Shown in pieces: positions 47,275 to 55,448 of a DNA stretch of 64,000 nt. The stretch lies in the NCBI RefSeq assembly GCF_000712075.1, contig NZ_JONW01000005.1, positions 811,001 through 875,000 of the forward strand, written 5' to 3'. A model generated the notes under the pieces. That model did not search any database. It saw nothing but the letters and a program-made list of their open reading frames with translations, and was not told the DNA's origin. The stretch comes from Caulobacter sp. UNC358MFTsu5.1. Lineage in GTDB: Bacteria; Pseudomonadota; Alphaproteobacteria; Caulobacterales; Caulobacteraceae. The position numbers and the translations under genes were made by a program. Every line of letters begins with the position of its first letter. The first letter of the stretch is position 1.

Positions 47275-48336
47275 CTACGGAACCCCGTCCTTCGGATCGA
47301 AGCTCGAACTGACCCCCACCTGGGTCAGGCAGTGGCCCAGCCAGTCGTCGGCCGCCTTGCGGCCACGCTCGCGCAGGTCGGTCAGGAAGCTCCACTCGGT
47401 GTCGAACTTGCTGCCCAGCGACAGGTCGGCCAGGGCCTTGTCGGCAGTGATGGCGTGCATCAGCATCCGCCGGTAGCGGCCGCGGGCGTTGTCCTTCAGC
47501 AGGCCCTCGTCCAGCAGCTTGCGCACGAAGCCGATGGCCCGCAGCTCGCTGGCGAGCGCCGCGTTGAAGGTGATCTCGTTCAGCCGGTCCATGATCTCGC
47601 CCGGCGTCTTGGGCGTCTCCTCGCGGACGAACGGGTTGAGGCTGACCAGCAGGATGTCGTCGGGGGTGTCGTCGTAGAACAGCGGCCACAGGGGCGGGTT
47701 GGCCAGGAAGCCGCCGTCCCAGTAGGGCTCGCCGTCGATCTCCACCGCCTGGAACACCTGGGGCAGGCAGGCGCTGGCCATGATGTGACGGGCGGTCAGC
47801 TCGGTCTCGCGGAACACCTTGGCCTTGCTGGTGCGCACCTGGGTGGCGGCGATGTACAGCTTGATCGGCGAGCGTTCGCGCAGGGCCTTGAAGTCGATCT
47901 CGCCCTCCAGGGCGTCGTGCAGCGGGTTCAGGTTGAACGGGTTGAACTCGTAGGGGCTCATCGACAGGGCGAAGGTCTCGGCCAGCCGCCAGCCGGGACT
48001 GTTCTTGATCCAGTCGGCCCCGCCGGCGAAGGCGCTGGTCCAGATGCTGGTGTCGCCGAACACGTTGCGGCCGCCGTTGCGGTTGACCTGCTTCCAGAAC
48101 CGCTCCAGTCGGGCCTTGGCCCCGTCCCGCCCGCCGTCGATCAGGCCCTGGGCCAGGCAGACGGCGTTCATCGCCCCGGCCGAGGCGGCGGTCACGGCCA
48201 GGATGTCGAGGTCTTCCTCCTCGAGCAGGCGGTCCAGCACGCCCCACTCGAACGCCCCGTGCGAGCCGCCGCCCTGCAGGGCCAGGCTGATGGGCTTGGG
48301 GCCCGAGGGCTTCTTCTTGAACGGACCGATGGGCAT
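47275..48336 (-). CDS. Patatin-like phospholipase
   Basis: The 353-residue protein has the oxyanion-hole loop QGGGSHGAF (21-29), the nucleophile Ser52 in AASAGAMNA, where the first Gly of GxSxG is replaced by Ala, and the catalytic Asp207 in YWDGGF. It probably hydrolyses acyl esters of lipids. No signal is visible. Confidence 0.9.
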   Translation of the reverse strand: MPIGPFKKKPSGPKPISLALQGGGSHGAFEWGVLDRLLEEEDLDILAVTAASAGAMNAVCLAQGLIDGGRDGAKARLERFWKQVNRNGGRNVFGDTSIWTSAFAGGADWIKNSPGWRLAETFALSMSPYEFNPFNLNPLHDALEGEIDFKALRERSPIKLYIAATQVRTSKAKVFRETELTARHIMASACLPQVFQAVEIDGEPYWDGGFLANPPLWPLFYDDTPDDILLVSLNPFVREETPKTPGEIMDRLNEITFNAALASELRAIGFVRKLLDEGLLKDNARGRYRRMLMHAITADKALADLSLGSKFDTEWSFLTDLRERGRKAADDWLGHCLTQVGVSSSFDPKDGVP

Positions 48337-48356
48337 GCGGACTCCGTCATACGATC

Positions 48357-48434
48357 GGGGACATGCCCTCGCGGCGTGTCTCCATCAGCTAGCGCCGAGC
48401 CAGGACTTGGGGACACGCCCGAGGGCATGTCCCC
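48357..48434. repeat. Paired-hairpin element, copy 5
   Basis: GGGGACATGCCCTC...GTGTC and GGGGACACGCCC...CATGTCCCC. It lies between the patatin start and the bdhA stop codon, which begins 8 bases past its right end. Confidence 0.85.
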
Positions 48435-48442
48435 GGCCGGGA

Positions 48443-49240
48443 CTACTGCGCCGTCCAGCCGCCGTCGACGCTGAAGGCCGCGCCGTTGGCCGAGGCGCCG
48501 GCGTCAGACACCAGGTACAGCAGGATGCCGTTCAGCTGGTCGAAGGTGACGAACTGCTTGGTCGGCTGAGCGGCCAGGATCACGTCCTTCATCACCGCCT
48601 CTTCCGAGATCCCGCGGGCCTTGGCCTGGTCGACGATCTGGGCCTCGACCAGCGGGGTCTTCACGAAGCCCGGGCAGATGGCGTTGCAGGTGACGCCGAA
48701 GGTGGCCAGCTCCAGGGCCGCCGTCTTGGTCAGGCCCAGTATGCCGTGCTTGGCGGCGACATAGGCGGCCTTGAACGGCGAGGCCACCAGGCCGTGGGCC
48801 GAGGCGATGTTGACGATCCGCCCGCGCCCCTGCTCCTTCATGATCGGGATCGCCGCCCGCGTGGCGTGGAAGGCCGACGACAGGTTGATCGCGATGATCA
48901 GGTCCCACTGGTCGATCGGGAACTCCTCGATCGGGGCCACGTGCTGGACGCCGGCGTTGTTGACCAGGATGTCCAGCTCGCCGAACTCGGCTTTGGCGGC
49001 CTTGACCATGTCGGCGATCTGGTCGGGTTTGGTCATGTCGGCGCCGTGGTACAGCACCTCGACCCCGTGCTTCTCGGCCAGCTCGGCGCGGGTCTTCTCG
49101 ATGGCGGTCATCTCGCCCAGGCCGTTCAGGACGATGTTGACGCCCTGGGCCGCCAGGGCGTCGGCCAGGGCGTGGCCGATGCCGCTGGTCGAGCCGGTCA
49201 CGATGGCGACCTGCCCCTGCAAACCGAAATCCACGGCCAT
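48443..49240 (-). CDS. bdhA: Probable 3-hydroxybutyrate dehydrogenase
   Basis: The 265-residue SDR has TGSTSGIG, NNAGVQHVAPIEEFP, catalytic Ser in NIASAHGLVA, and YVAAKHG. The VQHVAPIEEFP and NAICPGFVKTPLV segments are typical of D-3-hydroxybutyrate dehydrogenase, which turns the PHB monomer into acetoacetate. A CTGC-N3-GCAG site, the kind bound by PhaR, lies 30-44 bp upstream of the start. Confidence 0.88.
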   Translation of the reverse strand: MAVDFGLQGQVAIVTGSTSGIGHALADALAAQGVNIVLNGLGEMTAIEKTRAELAEKHGVEVLYHGADMTKPDQIADMVKAAKAEFGELDILVNNAGVQHVAPIEEFPIDQWDLIIAINLSSAFHATRAAIPIMKEQGRGRIVNIASAHGLVASPFKAAYVAAKHGILGLTKTAALELATFGVTCNAICPGFVKTPLVEAQIVDQAKARGISEEAVMKDVILAAQPTKQFVTFDQLNGILLYLVSDAGASANGAAFSVDGGWTAQ

Positions 49241-49269
49241 CGCGAGCTCCCTGACAATCCTGCCAAATT

Positions 49270-49284
49270 TGCTGCATCGCAGCA
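49270..49284 (-). promoter_or_regulatory. PhaR-like site upstream of bdhA
   Basis: TGCTGC-ATC-GCAGCA is a perfect dyad containing CTGC-N3-GCAG, a pattern reported for the PHB regulator PhaR in alphaproteobacteria. The match to a PHB-linked gene downstream makes it a good candidate. Confidence 0.5.
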
Positions 49285-49318
49285 TATAGCTCGCTGTTGC
49301 GATGAGCGAGCCCTTATA

Positions 49319-49338
49319 AATTCATCGGTAGATGAATT
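49319..49338. promoter_or_regulatory. AT-rich perfect dyad at the yaaA stop
   Basis: AATTCATC (49319-49326) and GATGAATT (49331-49338) pair perfectly around GGTA. It overlaps the last base of the yaaA stop codon and lies upstream of bdhA. It may be a terminator stem for yaaA or an operator for bdhA. Confidence 0.4.
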
Positions 49339-50105
49339 CAGGGCTGGAGGCGAGCGAAAACCCAGTCGGCGGGCGTGGAGAGGTCGGCGCGGAACTTGTA
49401 GCCGTCCAGGTCGAAGGCCTTGAGGTCGGCGGCCTTGTCGATGCGGTTGTCGATGGCGAAGCGGGCCATGCGGCCGCGGGCCTTCTTGGCGAAGAAGCCC
49501 AACACCCGCAGGGTGTTGCCCTTCTCTTCCTTGAAGTGGCAGGTCACGGTCGGCAGCTTCAGGGCCTTGGCGTCGACGGCGCCGAAATATTCCTGGCTGG
49601 CCAGGTTCACCAGGGTGGGGTCGGCGTGGCCCTCGGCGGCGGCGTTCAGGGTCTTGGAGATCGCCTCGCCCCAGAAGTCGTAGAGGTTGGAGCCCTTCTT
49701 GGTCTTCAGCCGCGTGCCCATCTCCAGGCGGTAGGCCTGCAGGGCGTCCAGCGGGCGCAGCACGCCGTACAGGCCCGACAGGATGCGCAGGTGGTCCTGG
49801 GCCCAGTCCAGGGCCGGGCGGTCCAGCTCCCGCGCGTTGAGGCCGGCGTAGACGTCGCCGTTGAAGGCGATGACCGCTTGCAGGCCCTCCTCGACAGCGG
49901 CGTCGAAGTGCTGAAAGCGCTCGCGGTTCAGCTCGGCCAGCTTCTCGGAGATGTGCATCAGTCGGCGCAGGTCGGCCACCGTCAGCTTGCGCGTCACCTT
50001 GGCCAGCTCGGCGATCTGGGGTTTCAGCTCGGGCGTGGTGAGGGGCAGCACCTTGTCGGGGGCGGTGAAGTCCAGCGACTTGGCGGGGGAAATGACCATC
50101 AGCAT
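49338..50105 (-). CDS. yaaA: YaaA-family (DUF328) peroxide-stress protein
   Basis: The 255-residue protein has the family opening MLMVISPAKSLDF and motifs GDVYAGLNA, LSGLYGVLRPLD and KKARGRMAR. In E. coli YaaA lowers intracellular iron and limits DNA damage under peroxide stress. It is divergent from a small membrane gene. Confidence 0.92.
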   Translation of the reverse strand: MLMVISPAKSLDFTAPDKVLPLTTPELKPQIAELAKVTRKLTVADLRRLMHISEKLAELNRERFQHFDAAVEEGLQAVIAFNGDVYAGLNARELDRPALDWAQDHLRILSGLYGVLRPLDALQAYRLEMGTRLKTKKGSNLYDFWGEAISKTLNAAAEGHADPTLVNLASQEYFGAVDAKALKLPTVTCHFKEEKGNTLRVLGFFAKKARGRMARFAIDNRIDKAADLKAFDLDGYKFRADLSTPADWVFARLQP

Positions 50106-50141
50106 GGCGGTCCAGATAGAGGCTCGAGCGGGCCGAAGCTA

Positions 50142-50188
50142 GTGCGTGACGGCCGAAAGTGGGGCCGGTTTCGGCGCCCGTCACGCAC
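50142..50188. repeat. Nested hairpin between yaaA and a membrane gene
   Basis: GTGCGTGACGG pairs with CCGTCACGCAC and, inside, CCGAAA pairs with TTTCGG, giving a stem of about 17 bp with a small bulge around a 10-base loop. It lies in the divergent gap and may serve as operator or attenuator; no family is recognised. Confidence 0.6.
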
Positions 50189-50262
50189 CGGGTCTGGAGT
50201 GCGCGGCTGGACAATGGCGGCGCTCGCCGCGATGTTGCCCGCCCTTTCGACGGACACCACCG

Positions 50263-50595
50263 ATGCCTCAGCTTCTCGGCCTCACCGCCGCCCTCCTCTG
50301 CCCGCTGGTCATGTTCGTGGGCCTGTTCGTCGTGCTGCGCACGCCGGCCCTGAAATGGCGCATCGCCTGGGCGGTGCTGTGCTTCGTCGGGATCGGGGCG
50401 TTCTGGATGCGGGCGTCGGACGGCGCCTGGGGCTTCGTGCCGGCCGCCATCAACATCCTGGGTCCGGGCCAGCAGGTCGGCTACTTCAAGGCCACGGCCC
50501 CGCTGGGCGCCATCGCCGCGATGTTCGTCTGCGTGAGCGTCCGCCGCGCTCAGCAGGCGGCGGCGGCGAAGCGGCGGGACGAAGACGCCGCGTAG
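50263..50595 (+). CDS. Small membrane protein
   Basis: The 110-residue protein has three hydrophobic segments (about 5-26, 32-48 and 75-95). No family recognised. The ATG at 50263 begins the first membrane helix and is preferred over an upstream frame. Confidence 0.65.
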   Translation: MPQLLGLTAALLCPLVMFVGLFVVLRTPALKWRIAWAVLCFVGIGAFWMRASDGAWGFVPAAINILGPGQQVGYFKATAPLGAIAAMFVCVSVRRAQQAAAAKRRDEDAA

Positions 50596-50609
50596 AAAGT
50601 ATTTCCAAT

Positions 50610-50641
50610 CCGCTCATCCCGGCGGATGCCGGGATGAGCGG
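50610..50641. repeat. Palindromic hairpin, TCATCCCGGC family
   Basis: CCGCTCATCCCGGC (50610-50623) and GCCGGGATGAGCGG (50628-50641) are perfect 14-bp arms around GGAT. The same unit occurs as two arms of the large repeat at 60315-60441. It sits between two convergent genes and may terminate both. Confidence 0.85.
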
Positions 50642-50650
50642 GATCAAGAG

Positions 50651-52060
50651 TTAGAACAGCACCCGCGGGTTCATGATCCGTTTGGGATCGAGCGCCGCCC
50701 GCACGGCCCGCAAGGCCTCGACCTCGACCGGGCTCTTGTAGCGCAGGGCCTCGACCGACTTCATCGCCCCCAGGCCGTGCTCGGCGCTGATCGAGCCGTC
50801 CATCGCCGCGACGATGTCGTGGACCACCCGCGCGCCCTCGTCGCGCAGGGCGTCGTGCGGATCGTCGGCCGCCCCGTCGGCCCTCAGCACGTCGTAGTGC
50901 ACGTTGCCGTCGCCGACATGGCCGAAGGCCACGACCCTGACGCCCGGCGACAGCCTTTCGACCGCCATCGTGGCCTGGTCGATGAAGTCGGCGACCTTCG
51001 ACACCGGCACAGAGACGTCGTGCTTCCAGGCCGCGCCCTCGGGCTTCTGGCCGCCGGACTGATTCTCGCGCACGGCCCAGAAGGCATGGGCTTGGCTCTC
51101 GGTCTGGGCGACCGCGGCGTCCTGGATCAGGCCCGTCTCCAGCGCCCCGGCCAGCAGCCGCTCCATGGCCGCCTCGGCCGCGCCGGGCTCGCCCGAGGCC
51201 GTCTCGATCAGCACGTACCAGGGGTGCACGGCCTCCAGCGGCTCGCGCAGGCCGGGGATGTTCTTCAGCGCGAAGGCCACGCCCAGGCGGCCCATCAGCT
51301 CGAAGGCCTCGACGGCGCCGCCGGTCTCGTCCTTGGCCTTGGCCAGCAAGGCGATGGCGTCGTGCGGCGTGGCCACCGCGGCGATCGCCACGCAGCGCGA
51401 GGCCAGCAGGGGATGGAGCTTCAGGCTGGCGGCGGTGATGATCCCCAGCGTGCCCTCGGCCCCGATCAGCAGGTGCTTGAGGTCGTAGCCGGTGTTGTCC
51501 TTGCGCAGGCGTTTCAGACCGTTCCAGACCTCGCCGTTGGGCAGCACGGCCTCGACGCCCAGGATCTGCTCGCGCATCACGCCGTAGCGCAGCACCGCCG
51601 TGCCGCCGGCGTTGGTCGAGGCCAGGCCGCCGATGGTGCAAGACCCTTCCGAAGCCAGGCTCAGCGGGAAGCGGCGATTGACCGACAGGGCGACCTCGTG
51701 GGCCTTGGCCAGGGTGACGCCGGCCTCCAGCACCATGACGTCGTCGAAGGCGTCGACGTCGCGCACGGCGGTCAGCTTCTCGGTCGACAGCAGGACCTCG
51801 CCCTGCGGGATCTGGCCGGCGACCAGGCCGGTGTTGCCGCCCTGCGGGGTGATCGCCACGCCCTCGGCGGCGCAGATGCCGACCACCGCCGAGACCTGTT
51901 CGACCGTGCGCGGCAGGGCCAGCAGCGGCGTCTGGCCCGACCAGCGGCCGCGCCACTCGTTCAGCTTCGGCGCCAGCCGGTCGGGGTCCTGGCTCCACCC
52001 GCCTTCGCCGAGCACGGCCTTGAGGCGGGAAACGACGTCGGCGGGAACGGGCTTGGTCAT
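50651..52060 (-). CDS. FAD-linked 2-hydroxyacid oxidase/dehydrogenase (GlcD/D2HGDH-like)
   Basis: The 469-residue protein has an FAD-binding type-4 domain with ITPQGGNTGLVAGQIP and LASTNAGGTAVLRYG, and the C-terminal substrate domain ending in ALDPKRIMNP. The FGHVGDGNVHYDV motif is the metal/substrate site shared by D-lactate, glycolate and D-2-hydroxyglutarate dehydrogenases. Which substrate is used is unclear. Confidence 0.9.
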   Translation of the reverse strand: MTKPVPADVVSRLKAVLGEGGWSQDPDRLAPKLNEWRGRWSGQTPLLALPRTVEQVSAVVGICAAEGVAITPQGGNTGLVAGQIPQGEVLLSTEKLTAVRDVDAFDDVMVLEAGVTLAKAHEVALSVNRRFPLSLASEGSCTIGGLASTNAGGTAVLRYGVMREQILGVEAVLPNGEVWNGLKRLRKDNTGYDLKHLLIGAEGTLGIITAASLKLHPLLASRCVAIAAVATPHDAIALLAKAKDETGGAVEAFELMGRLGVAFALKNIPGLREPLEAVHPWYVLIETASGEPGAAEAAMERLLAGALETGLIQDAAVAQTESQAHAFWAVRENQSGGQKPEGAAWKHDVSVPVSKVADFIDQATMAVERLSPGVRVVAFGHVGDGNVHYDVLRADGAADDPHDALRDEGARVVHDIVAAMDGSISAEHGLGAMKSVEALRYKSPVEVEALRAVRAALDPKRIMNPRVLF

Positions 52061-52096
52061 GGCGCGGAGGATACGCTTCCGAGGCCGTCGCTGCCA

Positions 52097-52116
52097 GTAT
52101 ATACTCCAGTCTATAC
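52097..52116 (+). promoter_or_regulatory. vapBC autoregulatory operator candidate
   Basis: GTATA (52097-52101) and TATAC (52112-52116) form an inverted repeat, and AGTATATACT (52096-52105) is itself a palindrome, 12-32 bp before the vapB start. VapBC complexes commonly bind such dyads. Confidence 0.45.
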
Positions 52117-52127
52117 CGGAGACGCCG

Positions 52128-52406
52128 ATGGGCATCCTGATCAAGAACCCCGAGGCCGAACGCGCCGTGCGCGAACTGGCCGAACTGACTGGCGAAAGCC
52201 TGACGACCGCCGTCGAGATCGCGGTGAAGGAGCGGCTGGAGGCCAAGCGCGCGGCCGCGCCGAAACACAAACCGCGCAGCGTCGCCGAGATGGACGCGAT
52301 CACCTGGAAATACCTGACGCCGGAAGCTCGCGCCGGGCTCATTCCGCCGATCACGAAAGCTGATTATGACGCGCTCAACGCAATCCCCGGCGTGGATGAC
52401 GAATGA
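52128..52406 (+). CDS. vapB: VapB-type antitoxin
   Basis: The 92-residue protein opens with MGILIKNPEAERAVRELAELTGESLTTAV, in two parts a ribbon-like strand and helix typical of the VapB/PSK antitoxin DNA-binding fold, followed by an acidic C-terminal tail (TWKYLTPEARAG, IPGVDDE) that would bind the toxin. It overlaps vapC by four bases (ATGA). Confidence 0.9.
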   Translation: MGILIKNPEAERAVRELAELTGESLTTAVEIAVKERLEAKRAAAPKHKPRSVAEMDAITWKYLTPEARAGLIPPITKADYDALNAIPGVDDE

Positions 52407-52801
52407 GGCTGGTTGTCGATACCTCAGCCCTGGTCGCAATCGCACTACGCGAGCCGGACCGAGGTCCGTTTGTCCAAACCCTGGAAGCCGCTGACGAAAT
52501 CCTGATCTCACCCATGAACTACGTCGAGACGGGCGTGGTTCTGACCACGCACGGACTGTTCAGCGCGCGCGACGCGATCGACGCCTGGCTCGCTGACTAT
52601 CGCGTCCAGGTCGCGTACGAGCCCGCGATCGAAGCCGCGGCGCTCGACGCCTATCTCACCTACGGCAAGGGTCGCCATCCCGCCCGCCTGAACCTGGCCG
52701 ACTGCTTCGCCTACGCCCTGGCCCAGCAGCTGGACGCCCCGCTGCTCTACAAGGGCGACGACTTCCCGCTGACCGACGTCCGCTCGGCGCTGGACGCCTA
52801 G
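52403..52801 (+). CDS. vapC: VapC-type PIN-domain toxin ribonuclease
   Basis: The 132-residue PIN protein has the acidic active site Asp6 (VVDTSAL), Glu42 (NYVETG), Asp100 (NLADCFAYA) and Asp119/120 (KGDDFP). It cleaves RNA, typically a tRNA, and is neutralised by the coupled VapB. Its stop overlaps the convergent small gene at 52798-52801. Confidence 0.93.
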   Translation: MRLVVDTSALVAIALREPDRGPFVQTLEAADEILISPMNYVETGVVLTTHGLFSARDAIDAWLADYRVQVAYEPAIEAAALDAYLTYGKGRHPARLNLADCFAYALAQQLDAPLLYKGDDFPLTDVRSALDA

Positions 52802-53115
52802 TCCGCCGCCGGGTCCGGCAGGCCGCGAACGTCGCGCCAGTATTCCTCGCGGACGTCGTCGTCGATCGTCGGGGGATCGCCCGCGCCCTTGTAGAGGCGG
52901 TCGTCACCGCCCTTGCGGGCCTTGGCGATCCAGAAGGGCTGACCGGTTTCGCTGTCGCTGAAATTGGCCTTCAGGCCCGAATTGCGCAGGGCCTGGAACG
53001 TGCGGCCCGCGTAGTACAGCGTCTCGCCGGTCTTCGAGAGCCGGACCCGCCCGATCCGCGCCGGACCGTTCAGGCCCTTGGACTTGTCTTCAAGGTACAT
53101 GATGCGGAATTTCAT
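52798..53115 (-). CDS. Conserved small protein of unknown function
   Basis: The 105-residue protein is beta-rich with MKFRIMYLEDKSKGLNGPARIGRVR, split as a strand and basic loop, TLYYAGRTFQALRN and REEYWRDVRG. Similar small proteins are widespread in bacteria and are sometimes mislabelled as deoxyxylulose-phosphate synthase. I assign no function. It overlaps vapC's last codon by four bases and follows tsaC. Confidence 0.75.
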   Translation of the reverse strand: MKFRIMYLEDKSKGLNGPARIGRVRLSKTGETLYYAGRTFQALRNSGLKANFSDSETGQPFWIAKARKGGDDRLYKGAGDPPTIDDDVREEYWRDVRGLPDPAAD

Positions 53116-53121
53116 CCGCCC

Positions 53122-54099
53122 TTATCCCACGAACCCGGCCGCCCGTCTCAGTCGGTCGTTGATCGCCTCGCCCAGGCCTTCGTCCGGAATCGGCGCGACG
53201 GCGATGCCGACGGGTTTCGTGCGGTCGGCGGCGCGGAGGAAGGCGAACAGGTTCGCGGCGGCCTCGGCCAGGTCGCCCGACGGGCTGAGGTTGAACACCC
53301 CCTCGCCGTCCGGCCACGGCCCGAACGCCAGATACGCCTCGCCGGCCTCCGGCGCCGTCGCGTCGATCCGCACGGGGGCGTCCGGCGCGTAGTGCAGGGC
53401 TAGGCGGCCGGGCGAGCGCTTGGCGTCGTTATCGGCCTCGGCCAGCGGGCCGACCACCGCCTCCAGCTGGGCGCGGGTCACGGCGCCGGGGCGCAACAGG
53501 CGGACGGGACCGTCCAGCACGGCCACGACCGTGCTTTCCAGCCCCACCTGGCAGGGCCCGCCGTCCAGGGCGGCGGCGGTCTTGTCGCCGGTCTCGGCGA
53601 AGGCGTCCTCGAAGGTGGTCGGGCTGGGCCGGCCCGAGCGGTTGGCCGACGGCGCCACCACCGGTCCGCCGAACGCCGCCAGCACCGCCCGCGACAGCGG
53701 GTGGCCGGGCACGCGGATGGCCACGGTGTCCAGCCCGGCCCGGGCCAGGTCGCAGACGGCGGTCGTGTCGCGCACCGGGGCGACGATGGTCAGGGGGCCG
53801 GGCCAGAAGGCGGCGGCCAGGGCCTGGGCGCGGTCGTCGAAGGCGGCGATGCCCGCCGCCGTCTCCACGTCGTGGACATGGGCGATCAGCGGGTTGAAGC
53901 GCGGCCGGCCCTTGGCCTCGAAGATGGCGGCCACGGCCGTGGGGTTCGAGGCGTCGGCGCCCAGGCCGTAGACGGTCTCGGTCGGCAGCAGCACCAGCCC
54001 CCCGTCGCGGAGGGCCCGCGCCGCGGCCTCTATTTCCGCTTGGCCGTGATGGCGAAGCTGACCTTCACCTTGCCGCCGATCTGATCCGTGGAAGCCCAT
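53122..54099 (-). CDS. tsaC: Threonylcarbamoyl-AMP synthase (TsaC/Sua5)
   Basis: The 325-residue protein has the YrdC domain (LVLLPTETVYGLGADAS, KGRPRFNPLIAHV, PSANRSGRPSPT) and a C-terminal Sua5 domain, so it makes threonylcarbamoyl-AMP for the t6A tRNA modification. The conserved domain starts about 20 codons after the only ATG at 54099, which overlaps the upstream cytochrome b561 gene by 70 bp; a nearer start would need an ATA or other rare codon. The start is therefore uncertain. Confidence 0.9.
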   Translation of the reverse strand: MGFHGSDRRQGEGQLRHHGQAEIEAAARALRDGGLVLLPTETVYGLGADASNPTAVAAIFEAKGRPRFNPLIAHVHDVETAAGIAAFDDRAQALAAAFWPGPLTIVAPVRDTTAVCDLARAGLDTVAIRVPGHPLSRAVLAAFGGPVVAPSANRSGRPSPTTFEDAFAETGDKTAAALDGGPCQVGLESTVVAVLDGPVRLLRPGAVTRAQLEAVVGPLAEADNDAKRSPGRLALHYAPDAPVRIDATAPEAGEAYLAFGPWPDGEGVFNLSPSGDLAEAAANLFAFLRAADRTKPVGIAVAPIPDEGLGEAINDRLRRAAGFVG

Positions 54100-55358
54100 T
54101 CGCCCTGTCCAACCCCGAACGCCGTCCGGTCCAGGGTGGTTACACCGCGCGCAATGGCCGTGTCGCCGTCGATCTTCAGGGTGAAGGGCAGGCTGAGCGG
54201 CTTCTTGACGCCGCGCAGGTCCAGGGTCCCGTCGGCGACGAACTTGTCTTCGCCGGTCTTGCGGAACTTGGTCGCGGTGAAAGTGGCCTTCGGGTGGGCG
54301 GCGGCGGCGAAGAAGTCGTCGCTGGGCAGGCTCTGGTCGCGCTGGTCGTCGCCGGTGGCGGCCGAGGTCATGTCGATGCTGACCGTCAGCTTCGAGCGGT
54401 CCAGCGCCTCGGGCGAGAACAGGATGTCGGCGGTCCAGCGCTTGAACTGGCCGTCGATGGCGTCGCCGGCCCAGGTGGCCGAGAACGACAGGGTCGAGCC
54501 CTTGGCCACGGACCAGGCGACCGGGTCCTTCAGGGCGTTGTCGGGCGCGGCCGGGGCGGCCGCTTCCGGCGTCGCCGCGGGTGCGGCCGGCGCGGCGGCG
54601 GCCGACGGCGGCGCGGCGGCCGGCGCTTCGGCGACCTCGGCGGGGGCGACCGGAGCCGGGGCGGCGTGCTTGATCGCCGGCCTGTAGGCGTAGCCCGCCG
54701 CGACCACGGCGATCAGCCCGACGGCGGCCAGCCAGGCGCGGGGCTCCAGCCAGCCCGGCTTGGCGCCCGGCGCCATGTGGCCCAGCACCTCGTCGCGATC
54801 GAGGATCTGGTGCTTGGCCACCGCGCCCAGGTGCAGGGCCAGCAGGCCGTAGGTCAGCTTGACCAGCAGGCCGTGACCGACCTCGCCGGCCTCGTGCCAG
54901 GCGTGCTTGGGACCGGCGGCCAGCTCGGGCAGGCCCGGGATGTGCGGCCAGGGGATGGTCCCGTAGAGCAGGGTCGGGATGTCCAGCTTGCTGGCCGACA
55001 CCATGATCCAGCCGGTCACCGGCAGGCCGATCATGATCACGTAGAACGCCACATGGACGACCTGCGAGGCGATCGTCTCCCAGCGCGGCTGGTTCACCGG
55101 ATGCGGCGGCGGCTTGTGGAACAGCCGCCAGGCCAGGCGCGCCAGGCTGAGCAGCAGGATCGTGATGCCGATCGACTTGTGCAGCTGGAAGATGGCGTAG
55201 GTGGCCGGCCCCTTGGGCTCGTCGCCCATCCGCCAGCCCAGGATGATCTGGAAGACGATGGCGGCGGCGATCAGCCAGTGCAGGATCACCGCCACGGTCG
55301 TGTAGCGCGGAGGACGACCCGCCGCCGAGGCGGTCTCGATAGGCGCTTCGGCGGTCAT
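54030..55358 (-). CDS. Cytochrome b561-YceI fusion protein
   Basis: The 442-residue protein joins a four-helix cytochrome b561 domain (about 15-230, with heme His residues in ILHWLIA, FQLHKSIG and LALHLGAVAKH), a 60-residue Ala/Pro-rich linker, and a C-terminal YceI lipid-binding domain (about 285-440, FSATWAGDAIDGQFKRW). Fusion of these two families suggests electron transfer coupled to a bound isoprenoid or quinone in the periplasm. A stand-alone YceI gene follows upstream-side at 55449. Confidence 0.9.
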   Translation of the reverse strand: MTAEAPIETASAAGRPPRYTTVAVILHWLIAAAIVFQIILGWRMGDEPKGPATYAIFQLHKSIGITILLLSLARLAWRLFHKPPPHPVNQPRWETIASQVVHVAFYVIMIGLPVTGWIMVSASKLDIPTLLYGTIPWPHIPGLPELAAGPKHAWHEAGEVGHGLLVKLTYGLLALHLGAVAKHQILDRDEVLGHMAPGAKPGWLEPRAWLAAVGLIAVVAAGYAYRPAIKHAAPAPVAPAEVAEAPAAAPPSAAAAPAAPAATPEAAAPAAPDNALKDPVAWSVAKGSTLSFSATWAGDAIDGQFKRWTADILFSPEALDRSKLTVSIDMTSAATGDDQRDQSLPSDDFFAAAAHPKATFTATKFRKTGEDKFVADGTLDLRGVKKPLSLPFTLKIDGDTAIARGVTTLDRTAFGVGQGEWASTDQIGGKVKVSFAITAKRK

Positions 55359-55448
55359 GGTCGTCCTCGTCTCAAGCTAAGTCCGGGTCCGGACCAAAGC
55401 CCGGACCCATGTCGTTTCCAAGGCCAAGCTCGCGCCCGGCCCCACGCC

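Noticed and set aside
52128..52801. Recently acquired genomic island around vapBC
   Set aside because: Slightly lower GC than neighbours but no integrase, att repeats or tRNA; a toxin-antitoxin pair alone is not enough.
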